A DNA stretch of 64,000 nt from Bacteroidales bacterium (GCA_004552725.1 SFNM01000001.1:1-64000); one strand, 5' to 3'; counted from the stretch's first letter, positions 36,356 through 44,860 are shown. The notes: a model not told the origin generated them from the letters alone. Numbers and translations are program-made.

Positions 36356-36519
36356 AATTCGTGCGGGGCTTTATCATGGAGTTCAACAAGCAGGGCATCC
36401 GGCACGCGCACCGAGGGCGAGCCGGCAAGCCATGCCTCCTCCAGCAGGTTAAACAACGGCCGCGGCATATAGCCATAAAGCGCCTCGGCAAAGTATAGAG
36501 TTTTAACGGGTACAACCAT
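36322..36519 (-). CDS. Small unknown prophage protein
   Basis: A 65-residue protein beginning MVVPVKTLYFAEALYGYMPR, with a Pro/Arg tail. No family is recognised. It overlaps the following regulator-like gene by 34 nt, so they are likely one transcript. Codon use fits a real gene, but no motif confirms it. Confidence 0.5.
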   Translation of the reverse strand: MVVPVKTLYFAEALYGYMPRPLFNLLEEAWLAGSPSVRVPDALLVELHDKAPHELWPDTLPRPRR

Positions 36520-36538
36520 AATTATATATATAATCAAT

Positions 36539-36751
36539 TTACCAGCATATAATAAAGAAGTATATAAAGGTGGCCAGCAGCACCAGGCACCCCACGATGC
36601 AGCCGCAAGTGCTCATCGGCGACTTCGGCTCGGGCAACTTCGGCCGCGGCGGCTCGGGAGCACCCCCGGCGGCTTCCCACGGGTCGAACGCTTCCAGTTC
36701 CGGGCTTTTATATTCCCAAGGGTCGTAAGGCTTTTTGCTTTCGTTTTTCAT
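36539..36751 (-). CDS. Small single-span membrane protein
   Basis: A 70-residue protein with an acidic, Pro-rich front (PRPKLPEPKSP) and one C-terminal membrane segment (CIVGCLVLLATFIYFFIICW). The topology suggests a cytoplasmic tail in front of a membrane anchor. The role, such as superinfection exclusion, is not shown. Confidence 0.55.
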   Translation of the reverse strand: MKNESKKPYDPWEYKSPELEAFDPWEAAGGAPEPPRPKLPEPKSPMSTCGCIVGCLVLLATFIYFFIICW

Positions 36752-36851
36752 TTTGATTCAGTTATTATTTTGCGGGAGGATGGGCACCAGCCGGCCGGCC
36801 AAGAGCACCAGCGGGCAGTTAAACGGGCAATAGCCCCGCTCTAATTCGCGC

Positions 36852-37283
36852 CTATATTGTTTTTTCCATCACACCCACCTCGGCCAATTTAGCAATTAGA
36901 TTCTGCTGATTTTCCACGATGCCCATCAAGCGGTCGCGTTGGGCGCATTCATCGGCAAGCCTTTTCTCGAGGGTGTCCAATTTGGCCACTATAGCGGCGA
37001 GCATCTCCGAGGGCGAGGGCTGCGGCTCGACTTCGGCGGGAACGTCATTTTTTTCGGCGCTCCGTAGCATCTCGCCCTCGCCGGCAAGAAGCCAAAAATG
37101 GCTAACTTCCGGCATATATTCCAAAATCCCTTTCGCCAGCGATGGAGAGAGCGATTTTGTATTACCTTTCAAAATTTCTCGTATTGCCTGCGGAGTTTTT
37201 GCCCCTACAGCAATAGCGAATTTCGGAATTGTAAGCTTCGAATATTTAATCAATTCGTTGATTCTATCCGCTAAAACAGCCAT
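36852..37283 (-). CDS. cI-like prophage repressor 1
   Basis: A 143-residue regulator with an N-terminal HTH (about residues 5-55, KLTIPKFAIAVGAKTPQAIREI), the phage-repressor motif FWLLAGEGEMLRS near 65-77 and a C-terminal coiled coil. A longer frame to 37352 would start upstream of its own promoter and is rejected. It is divergent to the early gene at 37455, with overlapping promoters. A second protein of the same design lies at 39198. Confidence 0.85.
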   Translation of the reverse strand: MAVLADRINELIKYSKLTIPKFAIAVGAKTPQAIREILKGNTKSLSPSLAKGILEYMPEVSHFWLLAGEGEMLRSAEKNDVPAEVEPQPSPSEMLAAIVAKLDTLEKRLADECAQRDRLMGIVENQQNLIAKLAEVGVMEKTI

Positions 37284-37321
37284 ATAAGATAATAAAGTGT
37301 TAATAATACTTAAATAATTAG

Positions 37322-37370
37322 CAAAAATAATATACCATATTGCAAAAACCAATATTTCTCATTACCTTTG
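37322..37370. promoter_or_regulatory. Overlapping divergent promoters of switch 1
   Basis: Plus strand: TTG at 37340-37342, a 20-nt spacer, TACCTTTG at 37363-37370. Minus strand: TTG at 37352-37350, a 20-nt spacer, TATTTTTG at 37329-37322. The two promoters overlap face to face, so RNA polymerase should block one when it uses the other. Confidence 0.8.
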
Positions 37371-37454
37371 CACAGGGTTTTAAAAGACGCTACAAAGTTA
37401 ATAAAAAACGAACAAATAAGCAATAACAAAAAACCCCTAAAAACCCGCAGAATT

Positions 37455-38390
37455 ATGAAACGCTACTATTTTGAATTACTCGACGAGAACTTCACCAGCC
37501 TCGGAGCAAACATCGCCGACGGCAGCAACAAGAACACCGCCCTCAACGCCGCCAAGCGCTTCATGAAGGCCAACGGCATAATTTACGCCCAGCTCCAAGT
37601 GAACAGCATATTAACCGAGAACATCCTCGACATCATCGAAATCGACCTCACCGAGGAAGAACCCGCCCAGCCGCAGGCCGAGCAAGAGGCCGCCGCCGAA
37701 CCAACCGCCACCGACTTCGCCCAGCGCCTCGACAACGCCACCACTCAAGAAGAATACGCCGCCGCCCTCGCCGACATGGCCGCCTATATTGAGCAGCTCG
37801 GCCAAAAAATCGAAGACAACTACACCGCGGTCGAAGGCCTTCAAAAGGAATGCCACGACTTCGGCCGCCGCTTAGCTAAAATTCGCGCAGAAATAGAAGC
37901 GGAAGAAGCTGCCGATGCCGCCAAAGAAGCAGCACGCGCCAAAAGAGAAGCCAAGCAAGCAGAAGAAGACGCACGTGCCGCAGAACAAGCCGCCAAATTC
38001 GTAGAAGGCCTCCAGCGCACCGCCGAAGAAATTAAACAAAAGCTGGCAAAGCAAGCCCAGCCGAAAGCACAGGCCGACCAGCCGGAAGCTCCCGAGCAAG
38101 TTGCAAGCAAGTTGCAAGCAACTGACAAGCCGCAGGCCGCCACAACCTACCGCATCAACATCGTGGACGGCTGCACGAACTACAAAACGCAGGAAATCTC
38201 AATCGGCGGCATCACCGACTTATGGCAAGCCAAAAACCGCGCCCGGGCGATGATGGTGCAAATCGCCGCCCTCACCGGCTTCGACCTTACCAACGATAAC
38301 TACGGATACATCGCCGCCGACCGCAGAGGCGACAACGTATATGTCGCCCGCATATTCAACGAACAAACCAACGAGATGATCAAACTTTAA
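37455..38390 (+). CDS. Early prophage protein with long Ala/Glu-rich helix
   Basis: A 311-residue protein I do not recognise. The N-terminus (MKRYYFELLDENFTSLG) is followed by a long Ala/Glu/Lys helix with QAEEDARAAEQAAKF-like repeats (about residues 80-210) and a compact C-terminal part. Both ends look conserved and the middle is coiled coil. It is the first gene after the switch 1 promoter, with an 85-nt leader. The DNA has GCAAGCA-type repeats near 38095-38130. Confidence 0.7.
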   Translation: MKRYYFELLDENFTSLGANIADGSNKNTALNAAKRFMKANGIIYAQLQVNSILTENILDIIEIDLTEEEPAQPQAEQEAAAEPTATDFAQRLDNATTQEEYAAALADMAAYIEQLGQKIEDNYTAVEGLQKECHDFGRRLAKIRAEIEAEEAADAAKEAARAKREAKQAEEDARAAEQAAKFVEGLQRTAEEIKQKLAKQAQPKAQADQPEAPEQVASKLQATDKPQAATTYRINIVDGCTNYKTQEISIGGITDLWQAKNRARAMMVQIAALTGFDLTNDNYGYIAADRRGDNVYVARIFNEQTNEMIKL

Positions 38391-38403
38391 ACCACCCACC
38401 ACC

Positions 38404-38757
38404 ATGGCCTCCATAACTAACCTCGCCGCCGTCCGCGAGCGGCTTACAGCAGCGCCGATGCAAGCAGAACTGCAAGCAGAACTGCAAGCAGCGCAGCCGG
38501 AACCACAAGCGAAAGCAGCGCCGACACCGGCAGAACCCGACCCGCTCGAACTCGTCCACATCGAGCTGACGCGAGAGTGCGCCGACTGGCTACTCGCCGA
38601 CATAGACAAGCGCCGCAAGCGCCTCCGCCAAAGCGTCAACGACCCTAAGACCGGGCAGGCCAAGCGCATCAAGCGCGAGCGAGAATTAAATTTCGTGGCG
38701 TATGCATCCGCCACAATACATAACTCACTAAACAACCCCACCCATGAGAACAATTAA
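38404..38757 (+). CDS. Early prophage protein, unknown
   Basis: A 117-residue protein. It has a Gln/Ala/Glu repeat near residues 19-40 (encoded by GCAAGCAGAACT units) and a C-terminal helical domain (ADWLLADIDKRRKRLRQ, then KRERELNFVAYAS). It overlaps the YopX-like gene by 14 nt. No known function. Confidence 0.65.
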   Translation: MASITNLAAVRERLTAAPMQAELQAELQAAQPEPQAKAAPTPAEPDPLELVHIELTRECADWLLADIDKRRKRLRQSVNDPKTGQAKRIKRERELNFVAYASATIHNSLNNPTHENN

Positions 38758-39166
38758 ATTCCGAGGTAAATCAATATTTGATGAAGGATGGTTGTATGGA
38801 GATTTAGTACACTCATCTGATATGATGAGGTGCGCTATACTCGTCAATGACAAAACTTGTTATGACGAATGTGAAGTTATCCCTTCCACTATCGGCCAGC
38901 TGACTAACTGCACCACCGCCGACGGAGCGGAGATTTACGAGGGCGACAAACTCGTCGACGACTACCTCCCCGGCTACTACTTCGTGGTGTACTACGACAC
39001 CGAGGCCGACGCCTTCCGCCTTTACAAGCGATGGCCGGACGGTCAAATTCTCCACTACCAGGAGCCGCTGCGCATCAGCCTGATCCGTTACCCCAACCTC
39101 CGCCACGCCGGCACCATACACGACGACAAGCTCGCCGCGAACTATTTAGAAAAATTGAATAGTTAA
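38744..39166 (+). CDS. YopX-like protein
   Basis: A 140-residue protein. MRTIKFRGKSIFDEGWLYGDLV, IGQLTNCTTADGAEIYEGDKLVDD and VVYYDTEADAF match the YopX family common in phages. The role is not known. Confidence 0.85.
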   Translation: MRTIKFRGKSIFDEGWLYGDLVHSSDMMRCAILVNDKTCYDECEVIPSTIGQLTNCTTADGAEIYEGDKLVDDYLPGYYFVVYYDTEADAFRLYKRWPDGQILHYQEPLRISLIRYPNLRHAGTIHDDKLAANYLEKLNS

Positions 39167-39197
39167 AAAAGAGGCTCGCAATGAACACCCGAGGAAG

Positions 39198-39602
39198 TCA
39201 ATCAGCAGAAGGCGCGCCCGGAGCCACCGAGGCCGCCAAGTTACCCAACGCAAAGGCCTGCCGCGAGATGGTGGCCGACTGCTCCGCAATCGTCTTCTGC
39301 TGCGCTTCCACCAAAGCCAGCAGGCGCGAAACAGTGGAGCAAGAACTCTCGGCACATTCGCACGGAGCAGCAAGCGGTTCTATATTTTTTTCAGGATTAT
39401 TCAAAATCTCGCCTTCACCGGTTAACAGCCAGCCAATATTTAATTCGGGATATGCTAAAGCAATTCTTTGAACCTTATCCGGCTGGATGCCCACACGCAT
39501 AGAAGAGATGTAAGCATTCGAAACGCCAATTTGCCGGCAAAATTCAGATTTTGAGATTTGCTTTAATTCAATAAATTTTGTAATCCTTTCTTTTACAGTC
39601 AT
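39198..39602 (-). CDS. cI-like prophage repressor 2
   Basis: A 134-residue regulator: HTH (about 5-60, ISKSEFCRQIGVSNAYISSMR), the motif IGWLLTGEGEILNNPEKN near 57-75, and a C-terminal coiled coil. It has the same layout as the protein at 36852 and sits likewise opposite an early gene (39772). Two such modules in one prophage is unusual. Confidence 0.85.
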   Translation of the reverse strand: MTVKERITKFIELKQISKSEFCRQIGVSNAYISSMRVGIQPDKVQRIALAYPELNIGWLLTGEGEILNNPEKNIEPLAAPCECAESSCSTVSRLLALVEAQQKTIAEQSATISRQAFALGNLAASVAPGAPSAD

Positions 39603-39632
39603 TTATATTTAAATTGATTTTAAATTAAGATT

Positions 39633-39689
39633 CAATATTAAAATTCTGCTTTAAATATTTTGCAAATTCAAAGAAATGCTTTATCTTTG
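39633..39689. promoter_or_regulatory. Divergent promoters of switch 2
   Basis: Plus strand: TTG at 39660-39662, a 19-nt spacer, TATCTTTG at 39682-39689. Minus strand: a weaker TAATATTG at 39640-39633 with TTTG at 39666-39663. The plus promoter and its leader closely match switch 1. Confidence 0.7.
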
Positions 39690-39771
39690 CACAGAGTTTT
39701 AAAAGACGACACAAAGTTAGCAAAAATTAAACAAACAAGCAATAACAAAAAACCCGTAAAACCACAGAATT

Positions 39772-39993
39772 ATGAAAAAGTATTCAATCAAAGCCACCTC
39801 GCGAACCGCCGCCCTTCTGGCAGAATTAGGCATCTCGTTCGTCTGCACCTACGGAAGAAAAAACGGCAATTTCCGCCTCTTCTTCCAAGCATGCGAAGAA
39901 GACATCGAAACAATCGAAGCCAGCACCGCTTTCACACTTTGCGAGGAGGACGACTTCGGCGGGGACTTCGAAGAATGGGACGCAATACAATAA
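39772..39993 (+). CDS. Small early prophage protein
   Basis: A 73-residue acidic protein (MKKYSIKATSRTAALLAELG, later ACEEDIETIEAS and CEEDDFGGDFEEW). No family is recognised. It follows a leader copied from switch 1. Confidence 0.6.
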   Translation: MKKYSIKATSRTAALLAELGISFVCTYGRKNGNFRLFFQACEEDIETIEASTAFTLCEEDDFGGDFEEWDAIQ

Positions 39994-39995
39994 CC

Positions 39996-40088
39996 ATGAC
40001 CACCAGCGACGCAATCACCTACGCAGCCATGGCAATCAGCCTCCTCCTTTTGGTAGCTTCATTCTTCTTCGACCGCGACAACAAATAA
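39996..40088 (+). CDS. Tiny membrane protein
   Basis: A 30-residue frame, MTTSDAITYAAMAISLLLLV then SFFFDRDNK, giving one hydrophobic segment. It lies 2 nt after the gene at 39772. Short single-span proteins of this kind are common in prophages. Confidence 0.45.
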   Translation: MTTSDAITYAAMAISLLLLVASFFFDRDNK

Positions 40089-40111
40089 CAACCCCATAAA
40101 CCTACAGAACA

Positions 40112-40303
40112 ATGAAAGTCAGAATCACACTCAGCATGCCGGACGCCCTCGAGGCGCTCCTGCGTAGCAAACCCGACGAAGTCTGCGCCGCCATCGAGCG
40201 CAGCGTGGCCAAAGCCCTCGCCCGCCAAATGAACGTCAACGCCCGCATCGACTTCGACGAACGCGAAGCCACCGACGACACCCCGGAATCCCCCGAAGTT
40301 TAA
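40112..40303 (+). CDS. Small unknown prophage protein
   Basis: A 63-residue protein with a mostly helical N-terminal half (DEVCAAIERSVAKALARQ) and an acidic tail. Not recognised. Confidence 0.55.
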   Translation: MKVRITLSMPDALEALLRSKPDEVCAAIERSVAKALARQMNVNARIDFDEREATDDTPESPEV

Positions 40304-40321
40304 CCTCCTAAACCTCCAGCC

Positions 40322-40531
40322 ATGCAAGCAAAGACCAACAACCGCCGCAAGTGCAGCCTCCGCAACGTCACAGACAACGTCGCCCCCTTCGCCCTAATAC
40401 TCGGCGCCATCGCCGGTTACTTCGGCTTCATCTTCGACATTAACGCCCTTTTTGCCAGCGGCGCGTTAGTCGCCACCGGCGCAATCTGCGCTTACATGGC
40501 GCAACCTCAAACGAAAGGAGACCAACAATGA
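40322..40531 (+). CDS. Small two-span membrane protein
   Basis: A 69-residue protein with a basic start and two hydrophobic segments (FALILGAIAGYFGFIF, then ALFASGALVATGAICAYMA). It overlaps the next start by 4 nt. Role unknown. Confidence 0.55.
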   Translation: MQAKTNNRRKCSLRNVTDNVAPFALILGAIAGYFGFIFDINALFASGALVATGAICAYMAQPQTKGDQQ

Positions 40532-40818
40532 ACCAACAAGCCAACGTCACCGCCGCCACCGGCATTTTCGCCCGCCTTGGCCGCTATTGCTCAGAACTCC
40601 GCCGCCGCCACCGCAGCGCCGAGGCCAACCGCAACGCCCGCGAGCTGAACCGCCGCTTTCAGGTAGAAGAGCGAGAAGGCGCCATTTACATCACCCTCGA
40701 CGGCGTAGCCATCAAGAAGTTCATGCCGATGGCCGCAATCAGCGACATAGTAAGAGAGCTCACCAACGCCCGCGCCGCCGCATCCGACCACAAACGCCAC
40801 GTTCCATTCCAACTTTAA
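40528..40818 (+). CDS. Unknown prophage protein
   Basis: A 96-residue protein with an Arg-rich middle (RRRHRSAEANRNARELNRRF) and a C-terminal part resembling a small wing (YITLDGVAIKKFMPM). Not recognised. ATGA overlap with the gene before it. Confidence 0.55.
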   Translation: MNQQANVTAATGIFARLGRYCSELRRRHRSAEANRNARELNRRFQVEEREGAIYITLDGVAIKKFMPMAAISDIVRELTNARAAASDHKRHVPFQL

Positions 40819-40830
40819 ACCCATACGACA

Positions 40831-41310
40831 ATGAGCACTGCCACATTTACCCCCAAGCAATTAGCCGACTTAGCCGCCGGCAAGATAGCCCGCACCGAAG
40901 CCCCCGACCTTATCGAAGTAACCCTCGGCAACCTTTGGCTCTACGAAGAGAAGCTGGTGCGAAAATACGACAACGAAGCCACCACCGCCACCACATTAGA
41001 CGCCAAAGCCGGATGGGACGACGCCCGCCGAGCCGCCCAGCGCATGCGCGACGACTTCCTCGACATATTCAACGCCTACAAGGCCGAGGGCTACGCCGCC
41101 ATGATGGCCATGGTCGAAGACAAAACCGAGGCACGGCACCGCCGAGTGAAGCACCTCCAGGGCAACCGCAGCGCCCGCGAGGAGATAGCAGTGGCGCAAG
41201 CCGAAGCCGCCTACTTTGCCTACCTCGCCGACGATTTAATCAACGCCGGGCGCATCACCCGCAAAGAGAGCGCCCGCGCCGAGGCCAAGCAGTACGTGGA
41301 GAGCCTGTAA
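40831..41310 (+). CDS. Unknown helical prophage protein
   Basis: A 159-residue mainly helical protein (KQLADLAAGKIARTEAPDL, RRVKHLQGNRSAREEIA). It resembles no family I know. The 174 nt after it hold a structured stretch. Confidence 0.55.
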   Translation: MSTATFTPKQLADLAAGKIARTEAPDLIEVTLGNLWLYEEKLVRKYDNEATTATTLDAKAGWDDARRAAQRMRDDFLDIFNAYKAEGYAAMMAMVEDKTEARHRRVKHLQGNRSAREEIAVAQAEAAYFAYLADDLINAGRITRKESARAEAKQYVESL

Positions 41311-41382
41311 AACCATAAGGCAACAATCCCAATAGGAGCCAGCGGAGCCGGACGCCCCGGCGCAAGGCCTCAAACCGATGAT

Positions 41383-41450
41383 GCGAGGGAACAAGACCTC
41401 GGCCACAGGGCAGGCGGGCGATGCCTCCCAATCGGCTACCCCGCCACCCT
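41383..41450 (+). other. Structured intergenic stretch
   Basis: Two hairpins are present. The first is CGAGG/CCTCG (within 41383-41402). The second is AGGG-GGCGGG/CCCGCC-CCCT (41407-41418 with 41440-41450), with a 21-nt loop. There is no gene in 41311-41484. It could be a leader structure for the next genes. Confidence 0.4.
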
Positions 41451-41484
41451 TTCAACAAAAAACATTAACCCCCAACATATAGCA

Positions 41485-41790
41485 ATGACAACCACCAAGA
41501 CAAAGACATTCAAAGGAGTACTCCCCCAAGCCGCCTCAGCAGCAACCGCGCCGCTGAGTGCCGGCAACCAACAGCCGCTCCAATATCGCGGCTTCCGCCG
41601 AGGCCTCGGGCAAGTACTTCACAAAGATTATAGCACCGTGATGCGCGAGCTGCACGAGGCGCTCGGCGTTGCCACCCGCTCCGGCCTTCATTTTTACATC
41701 CACGGCAAGACGCGAGTGCGAGCCGAACAAGCCGACCGCGTCAAGCAAGTATTTAACAACCACGGAATCACAGATATATGGGACGCATAA
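41485..41790 (+). CDS. Unknown prophage protein
   Basis: A 101-residue protein. The last half (YSTVMRELHEALGVATRSGLH, then HGKTRVRAEQADRVKQVF) looks like a small DNA-binding or regulatory fold. It overlaps the LuxR-HTH gene by 13 nt. Confidence 0.55.
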   Translation: MTTTKTKTFKGVLPQAASAATAPLSAGNQQPLQYRGFRRGLGQVLHKDYSTVMRELHEALGVATRSGLHFYIHGKTRVRAEQADRVKQVFNNHGITDIWDA

Positions 41791-42179
41791 ACATCGACGC
41801 GCGCCTCACACCGCGCGAAACACAAATCGCCGAGCTCTTAGCATGGGGAGCAGCGCGAAAAGAAGTGGCCGACCGCCTCTGCATATCGCTCCGCACCGTA
41901 GAAGCCACCGCCCGCCACATATTCGAAAAAGTCGGCATTCAGAAGGCCACAGAATTGTGTGTTTACTGGTTCGTGGCACACTGCGGGGTCAGCTCCAACC
42001 TCGACCCGTTGAAGCGAGTATTCGCCGGCCTGCTATTGATAGCGATTCTCCCTTACGAACTATTCGGCCACGACCCGAGCCAGTCAACCCGCACCGGCCG
42101 GAGCATCAGAGTAACAGCGCGCGCCGCCCGCCCGGGGCGCAACCGCCGCCAGAACATCCCCAACCCCTTTGCAGCATAA
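41778..42179 (+). CDS. LuxR-type HTH protein with membrane segment
   Basis: A 133-residue protein: an N-terminal LuxR HTH (LTPRETQIAELLAWGAARKE, CISLRTVEATARHIFEKVGI) and a later hydrophobic segment (VFAGLLLIAILPYELFG), then a basic tail. A membrane-tethered transcription factor is unusual but known in Bacteroidetes elements. It is probably an early regulator. Confidence 0.75.
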   Translation: MGRINIDARLTPRETQIAELLAWGAARKEVADRLCISLRTVEATARHIFEKVGIQKATELCVYWFVAHCGVSSNLDPLKRVFAGLLLIAILPYELFGHDPSQSTRTGRSIRVTARAARPGRNRRQNIPNPFAA

Positions 42180-42184
42180 CACCC

Positions 42185-42358
42185 ATGAGCACCAAAGACC
42201 ACCCCGCCAAAATCGACTGCATAAAATGCGGCTTCGGCGCCCTCCTCGGCTACTTCGAGGGAGAAGGCAACCGCCCCGTTTATATTTGCCCGCGCTGCGG
42301 CGTGTGGTTCATCCCCAACACCAAAGAAATCCACCCCTTAAAAACTCGACAGAAATGA
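42185..42358 (+). CDS. Zinc-ribbon protein
   Basis: A 57-residue protein with CIKC (residues 12-15) and CPRC (about 35-38) forming a small zinc ribbon. The stop overlaps the next start. Confidence 0.6.
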   Translation: MSTKDHPAKIDCIKCGFGALLGYFEGEGNRPVYICPRCGVWFIPNTKEIHPLKTRQK

Positions 42359-42672
42359 ACATCGCAAGAATTTCAGACACCACGCGCATCATCGACCTCA
42401 CCGTGGGACAATTAGAAGACCTCACCCGCCAATGGATGAGCGAGCTGGCGCAAGCAATTCAGGCCAAACAGGAGAACCGCCCACAAAAGCGCTTCGTTTA
42501 CGGCCTTCAGGGCTTGCAAGATTTGCTCAAATGCGGACGCACAGCCGCCTGTCAGCTCAACACCAGCGGCAAAATCGCCGCCGCAACAAGCCGATTTAAC
42601 AACGTAATCGTTTACGACGCCGACATGGTGCTCGAACTACTGGGACGAGCACCTCAAGCCGCCGCACAATAA
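42355..42672 (+). CDS. DUF3853-like protein
   Basis: A 105-residue protein. FVYGLQGLQDLLKCGRTAA and NTSGKIAAATSRFNNVIVYD are typical of the DUF3853 family in Bacteroidetes phages and conjugative elements, which I recall as having a small winged-helix-like domain. Overlaps the zinc-ribbon gene (ATG inside its stop). Confidence 0.75.
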   Translation: MNIARISDTTRIIDLTVGQLEDLTRQWMSELAQAIQAKQENRPQKRFVYGLQGLQDLLKCGRTAACQLNTSGKIAAATSRFNNVIVYDADMVLELLGRAPQAAAQ

Positions 42673-42695
42673 TAACCGCCAAAACACAGCCCCCC

Positions 42696-44753
42696 ATGAA
42701 ACAGCTACAGATTCAGCGCATCGCCCTCAACTACTTCAAGGGCATCCGCCAAGCGAAAATGGAGTTCCGCCCCGATGTAACCACCATTATCGGCGACAAC
42801 GGCACCGGCAAGAGCACCATCGCCGACGCATTCGCCTGGCTCCTATTCGGCAAAAACGCCGCCGGCGACAGCGACCAGCGCTTCAGCATCAAAACCCTCG
42901 AAGCCGATGGCAACTTCATTCCCGACCTCAACCACGAAGTCAGCGCCGACTTCCGCATCACCGACACCGCCACCGGAGAAATCCGAGAAATCAGCCTGCG
43001 CCGCGCCTTGGTGGAAGACTGGCGCACGGCACCGGGCGAAACCGAGCGAGTGCTCCGCGGCCACCATACCGACTATTTTTTCAACGACATACCGGTCAAA
43101 AAAAGCGAGTACGACTCAAAGGTGGCCGAGATAATCCCCGCCGAAGTCTTCCGCCTCATCACCGACCCCGCCGCCTTCCTCGCCCAGCCATGGGAGCAGC
43201 AGCGCGCCCAGCTCACCGCCATTTCCGGTGCCGACAACCTCGACACCGCAGCCATCGCCGCCGGCGTTCAAGACTTCGAACGCCTACTCCAACGCATTAA
43301 AGGCGTAACCCTCGAGCAATACCGCGCCGGGCTATTAAACGAAAAAAAGCGTTTAGAGGCCGAGCTGGTAAAAATCCCCACGCGAATAGACGAAGTGCAG
43401 CGCAGCACACCGCTCACCCCCGACTTCGCCGAGTTAGAAGCCCGCAAGGCTGAACTCGAAGCGCGCGAAGCCGGCATTATAAAGGTGGCCACAGACGTCG
43501 CCGAGCGCCAGCGCGTCAAGTACGAAGCCGCCCAGAGCATTCGCCACCAAATCGACCAACTACAAGACGAGCTGATGGCCATGACACAGAAGGCCGTGGC
43601 CGAACTTCAAAATCTCAAATTCGACCGAGAGCAAGCCATCAACGAAGGCCGCCGAGCACTCGCCACCATCGACCGAGAAATCAACTTCGAACAGCAGCAA
43701 GCGCAATTCTCCACCATCGACCGAGAACTCGCCTCCATACAGAGCCAAATTGACGACCTCGAGGCCAAGCAGGAAGCAGCGCGCGCCGAGTATCGCGACA
43801 TCGCCGCCCGCCCATACGACCCCGACACATTCACCTGTCCGCTGTTCCGGCACCGGTGCACCGACCCGACGGCATGCAGCGCCAACGGCGAGAGCTTCAA
43901 CACCGCCAAGGTGCAAGACCTCAAGCGCCGCCAAAGAGAAGGACGAGAGCGCAACGAGCAGCTCGCCGAACTCCGCCAACGCCTCGAAACCCTGACCGCG
44001 GAGAAGACCGCTCAACAACAGCAGCGCGCCGCCAAGTTAGAAGAACTCAACCAACGCCGCGCCGACGAAGCCGCACGCCTCGAAGCGCTTCAGGCTCTTG
44101 CTCCCATCACCTCCGACAACCTCAAGGTGGAAGACATACCCGGCCACGCCGAGAAGAGCGCGCGCCTCGAAGAGCTGCGCCGCCAATACAATCAGGCCAC
44201 CGACACCGGCGTCGAGCCGCAACAGCCGGCCACCGACAGCGCCGAGTTAAAGAGCATCCGCCGCGAACTCGACGAGGTGAAGCGCCGCCTCGGCCTGCGC
44301 ATTATCATAGAGCAGATGAACGCCCGCGTTGAGGAGCTGCACAACCAAACCCGCGAGCTCGCACAGAGCAAAGCCGAAATCGAACGAGAACTCGCCACCG
44401 TGACGGCCTATTCCGTAGCCATAGACAACGCCATCGAGGAGCAGGTGAACCGCCGCTTCAAGGCCGTAAAATTCCGCCTGTTCAAAACCTTGGTAAACGG
44501 TACCCGCCAGCCCGACTGCATCGCCACCGTTAACGGCGTAAAATACAGCGATGTAAACACCGCCGGACGCATCAACGCCGGCATGGACATAATCGACGCG
44601 CTCACCCATTACCACAACTTCTCCGCGCCCATCTTCGTAGACAATTGCGAAAGCGTGGCGAAGTTGTACCACCCCGCCGACGCCCAAATCATTCAACTCA
44701 AATTCGTAAAAGGAAGCCCGCTCCAACTTGAAGAAGGAGAGGGCGCAAAATAA
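42696..44753 (+). CDS. SMC/RecN-like ATPase of phage recombination module
   Basis: A 685-residue protein. Walker A is IGDNGTGKSTIADAFAWLLFG (residues 33-53). Long coiled-coil arms flank a Cys-containing hinge-like region (FTCPLFRHRCTDPTAC near residue 386), a possible zinc hook. The C-terminal ABC part has the late acidic signature. It lies before RecT, as SbcC/RecN-like ATPases do in phage recombination operons. The nuclease partner may be the VRR-NUC gene at 49454 or a host one. Confidence 0.82.
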   Translation: MKQLQIQRIALNYFKGIRQAKMEFRPDVTTIIGDNGTGKSTIADAFAWLLFGKNAAGDSDQRFSIKTLEADGNFIPDLNHEVSADFRITDTATGEIREISLRRALVEDWRTAPGETERVLRGHHTDYFFNDIPVKKSEYDSKVAEIIPAEVFRLITDPAAFLAQPWEQQRAQLTAISGADNLDTAAIAAGVQDFERLLQRIKGVTLEQYRAGLLNEKKRLEAELVKIPTRIDEVQRSTPLTPDFAELEARKAELEAREAGIIKVATDVAERQRVKYEAAQSIRHQIDQLQDELMAMTQKAVAELQNLKFDREQAINEGRRALATIDREINFEQQQAQFSTIDRELASIQSQIDDLEAKQEAARAEYRDIAARPYDPDTFTCPLFRHRCTDPTACSANGESFNTAKVQDLKRRQREGRERNEQLAELRQRLETLTAEKTAQQQQRAAKLEELNQRRADEAARLEALQALAPITSDNLKVEDIPGHAEKSARLEELRRQYNQATDTGVEPQQPATDSAELKSIRRELDEVKRRLGLRIIIEQMNARVEELHNQTRELAQSKAEIERELATVTAYSVAIDNAIEEQVNRRFKAVKFRLFKTLVNGTRQPDCIATVNGVKYSDVNTAGRINAGMDIIDALTHYHNFSAPIFVDNCESVAKLYHPADAQIIQLKFVKGSPLQLEEGEGAK

Positions 44754-44756
44754 AAA

Positions 44757-44855
44757 GGCCGGCTCAAGCGAGAGCAGACCTCCGCCGTGAGGCGGGAACC
44801 ATTCAAGTGTTTTCTGTTATAACGGCGGCGGCCTGTCCACATAACGACCGCCGCC
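44757..44855 (+). other. Hairpins upstream of the tRNA-like RNA
   Basis: CCGCC-GTGA-GGCGG (44782-44795) has a GNRA loop. GGCGGCGG/CCGCCGCC pairs 44824-44831 with 44848-44855. The stretch holds no gene and may be part of the same transcript as the RNA downstream or a terminator-like end of the ATPase gene. Confidence 0.5.
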
Positions 44856-44860
44856 AACAA

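Noticed and set aside
37368..37454. Upstream start for the early gene of switch 1
   Set aside because: It would begin inside the -7 box; the ATG at 37455 has the conserved leader in front.
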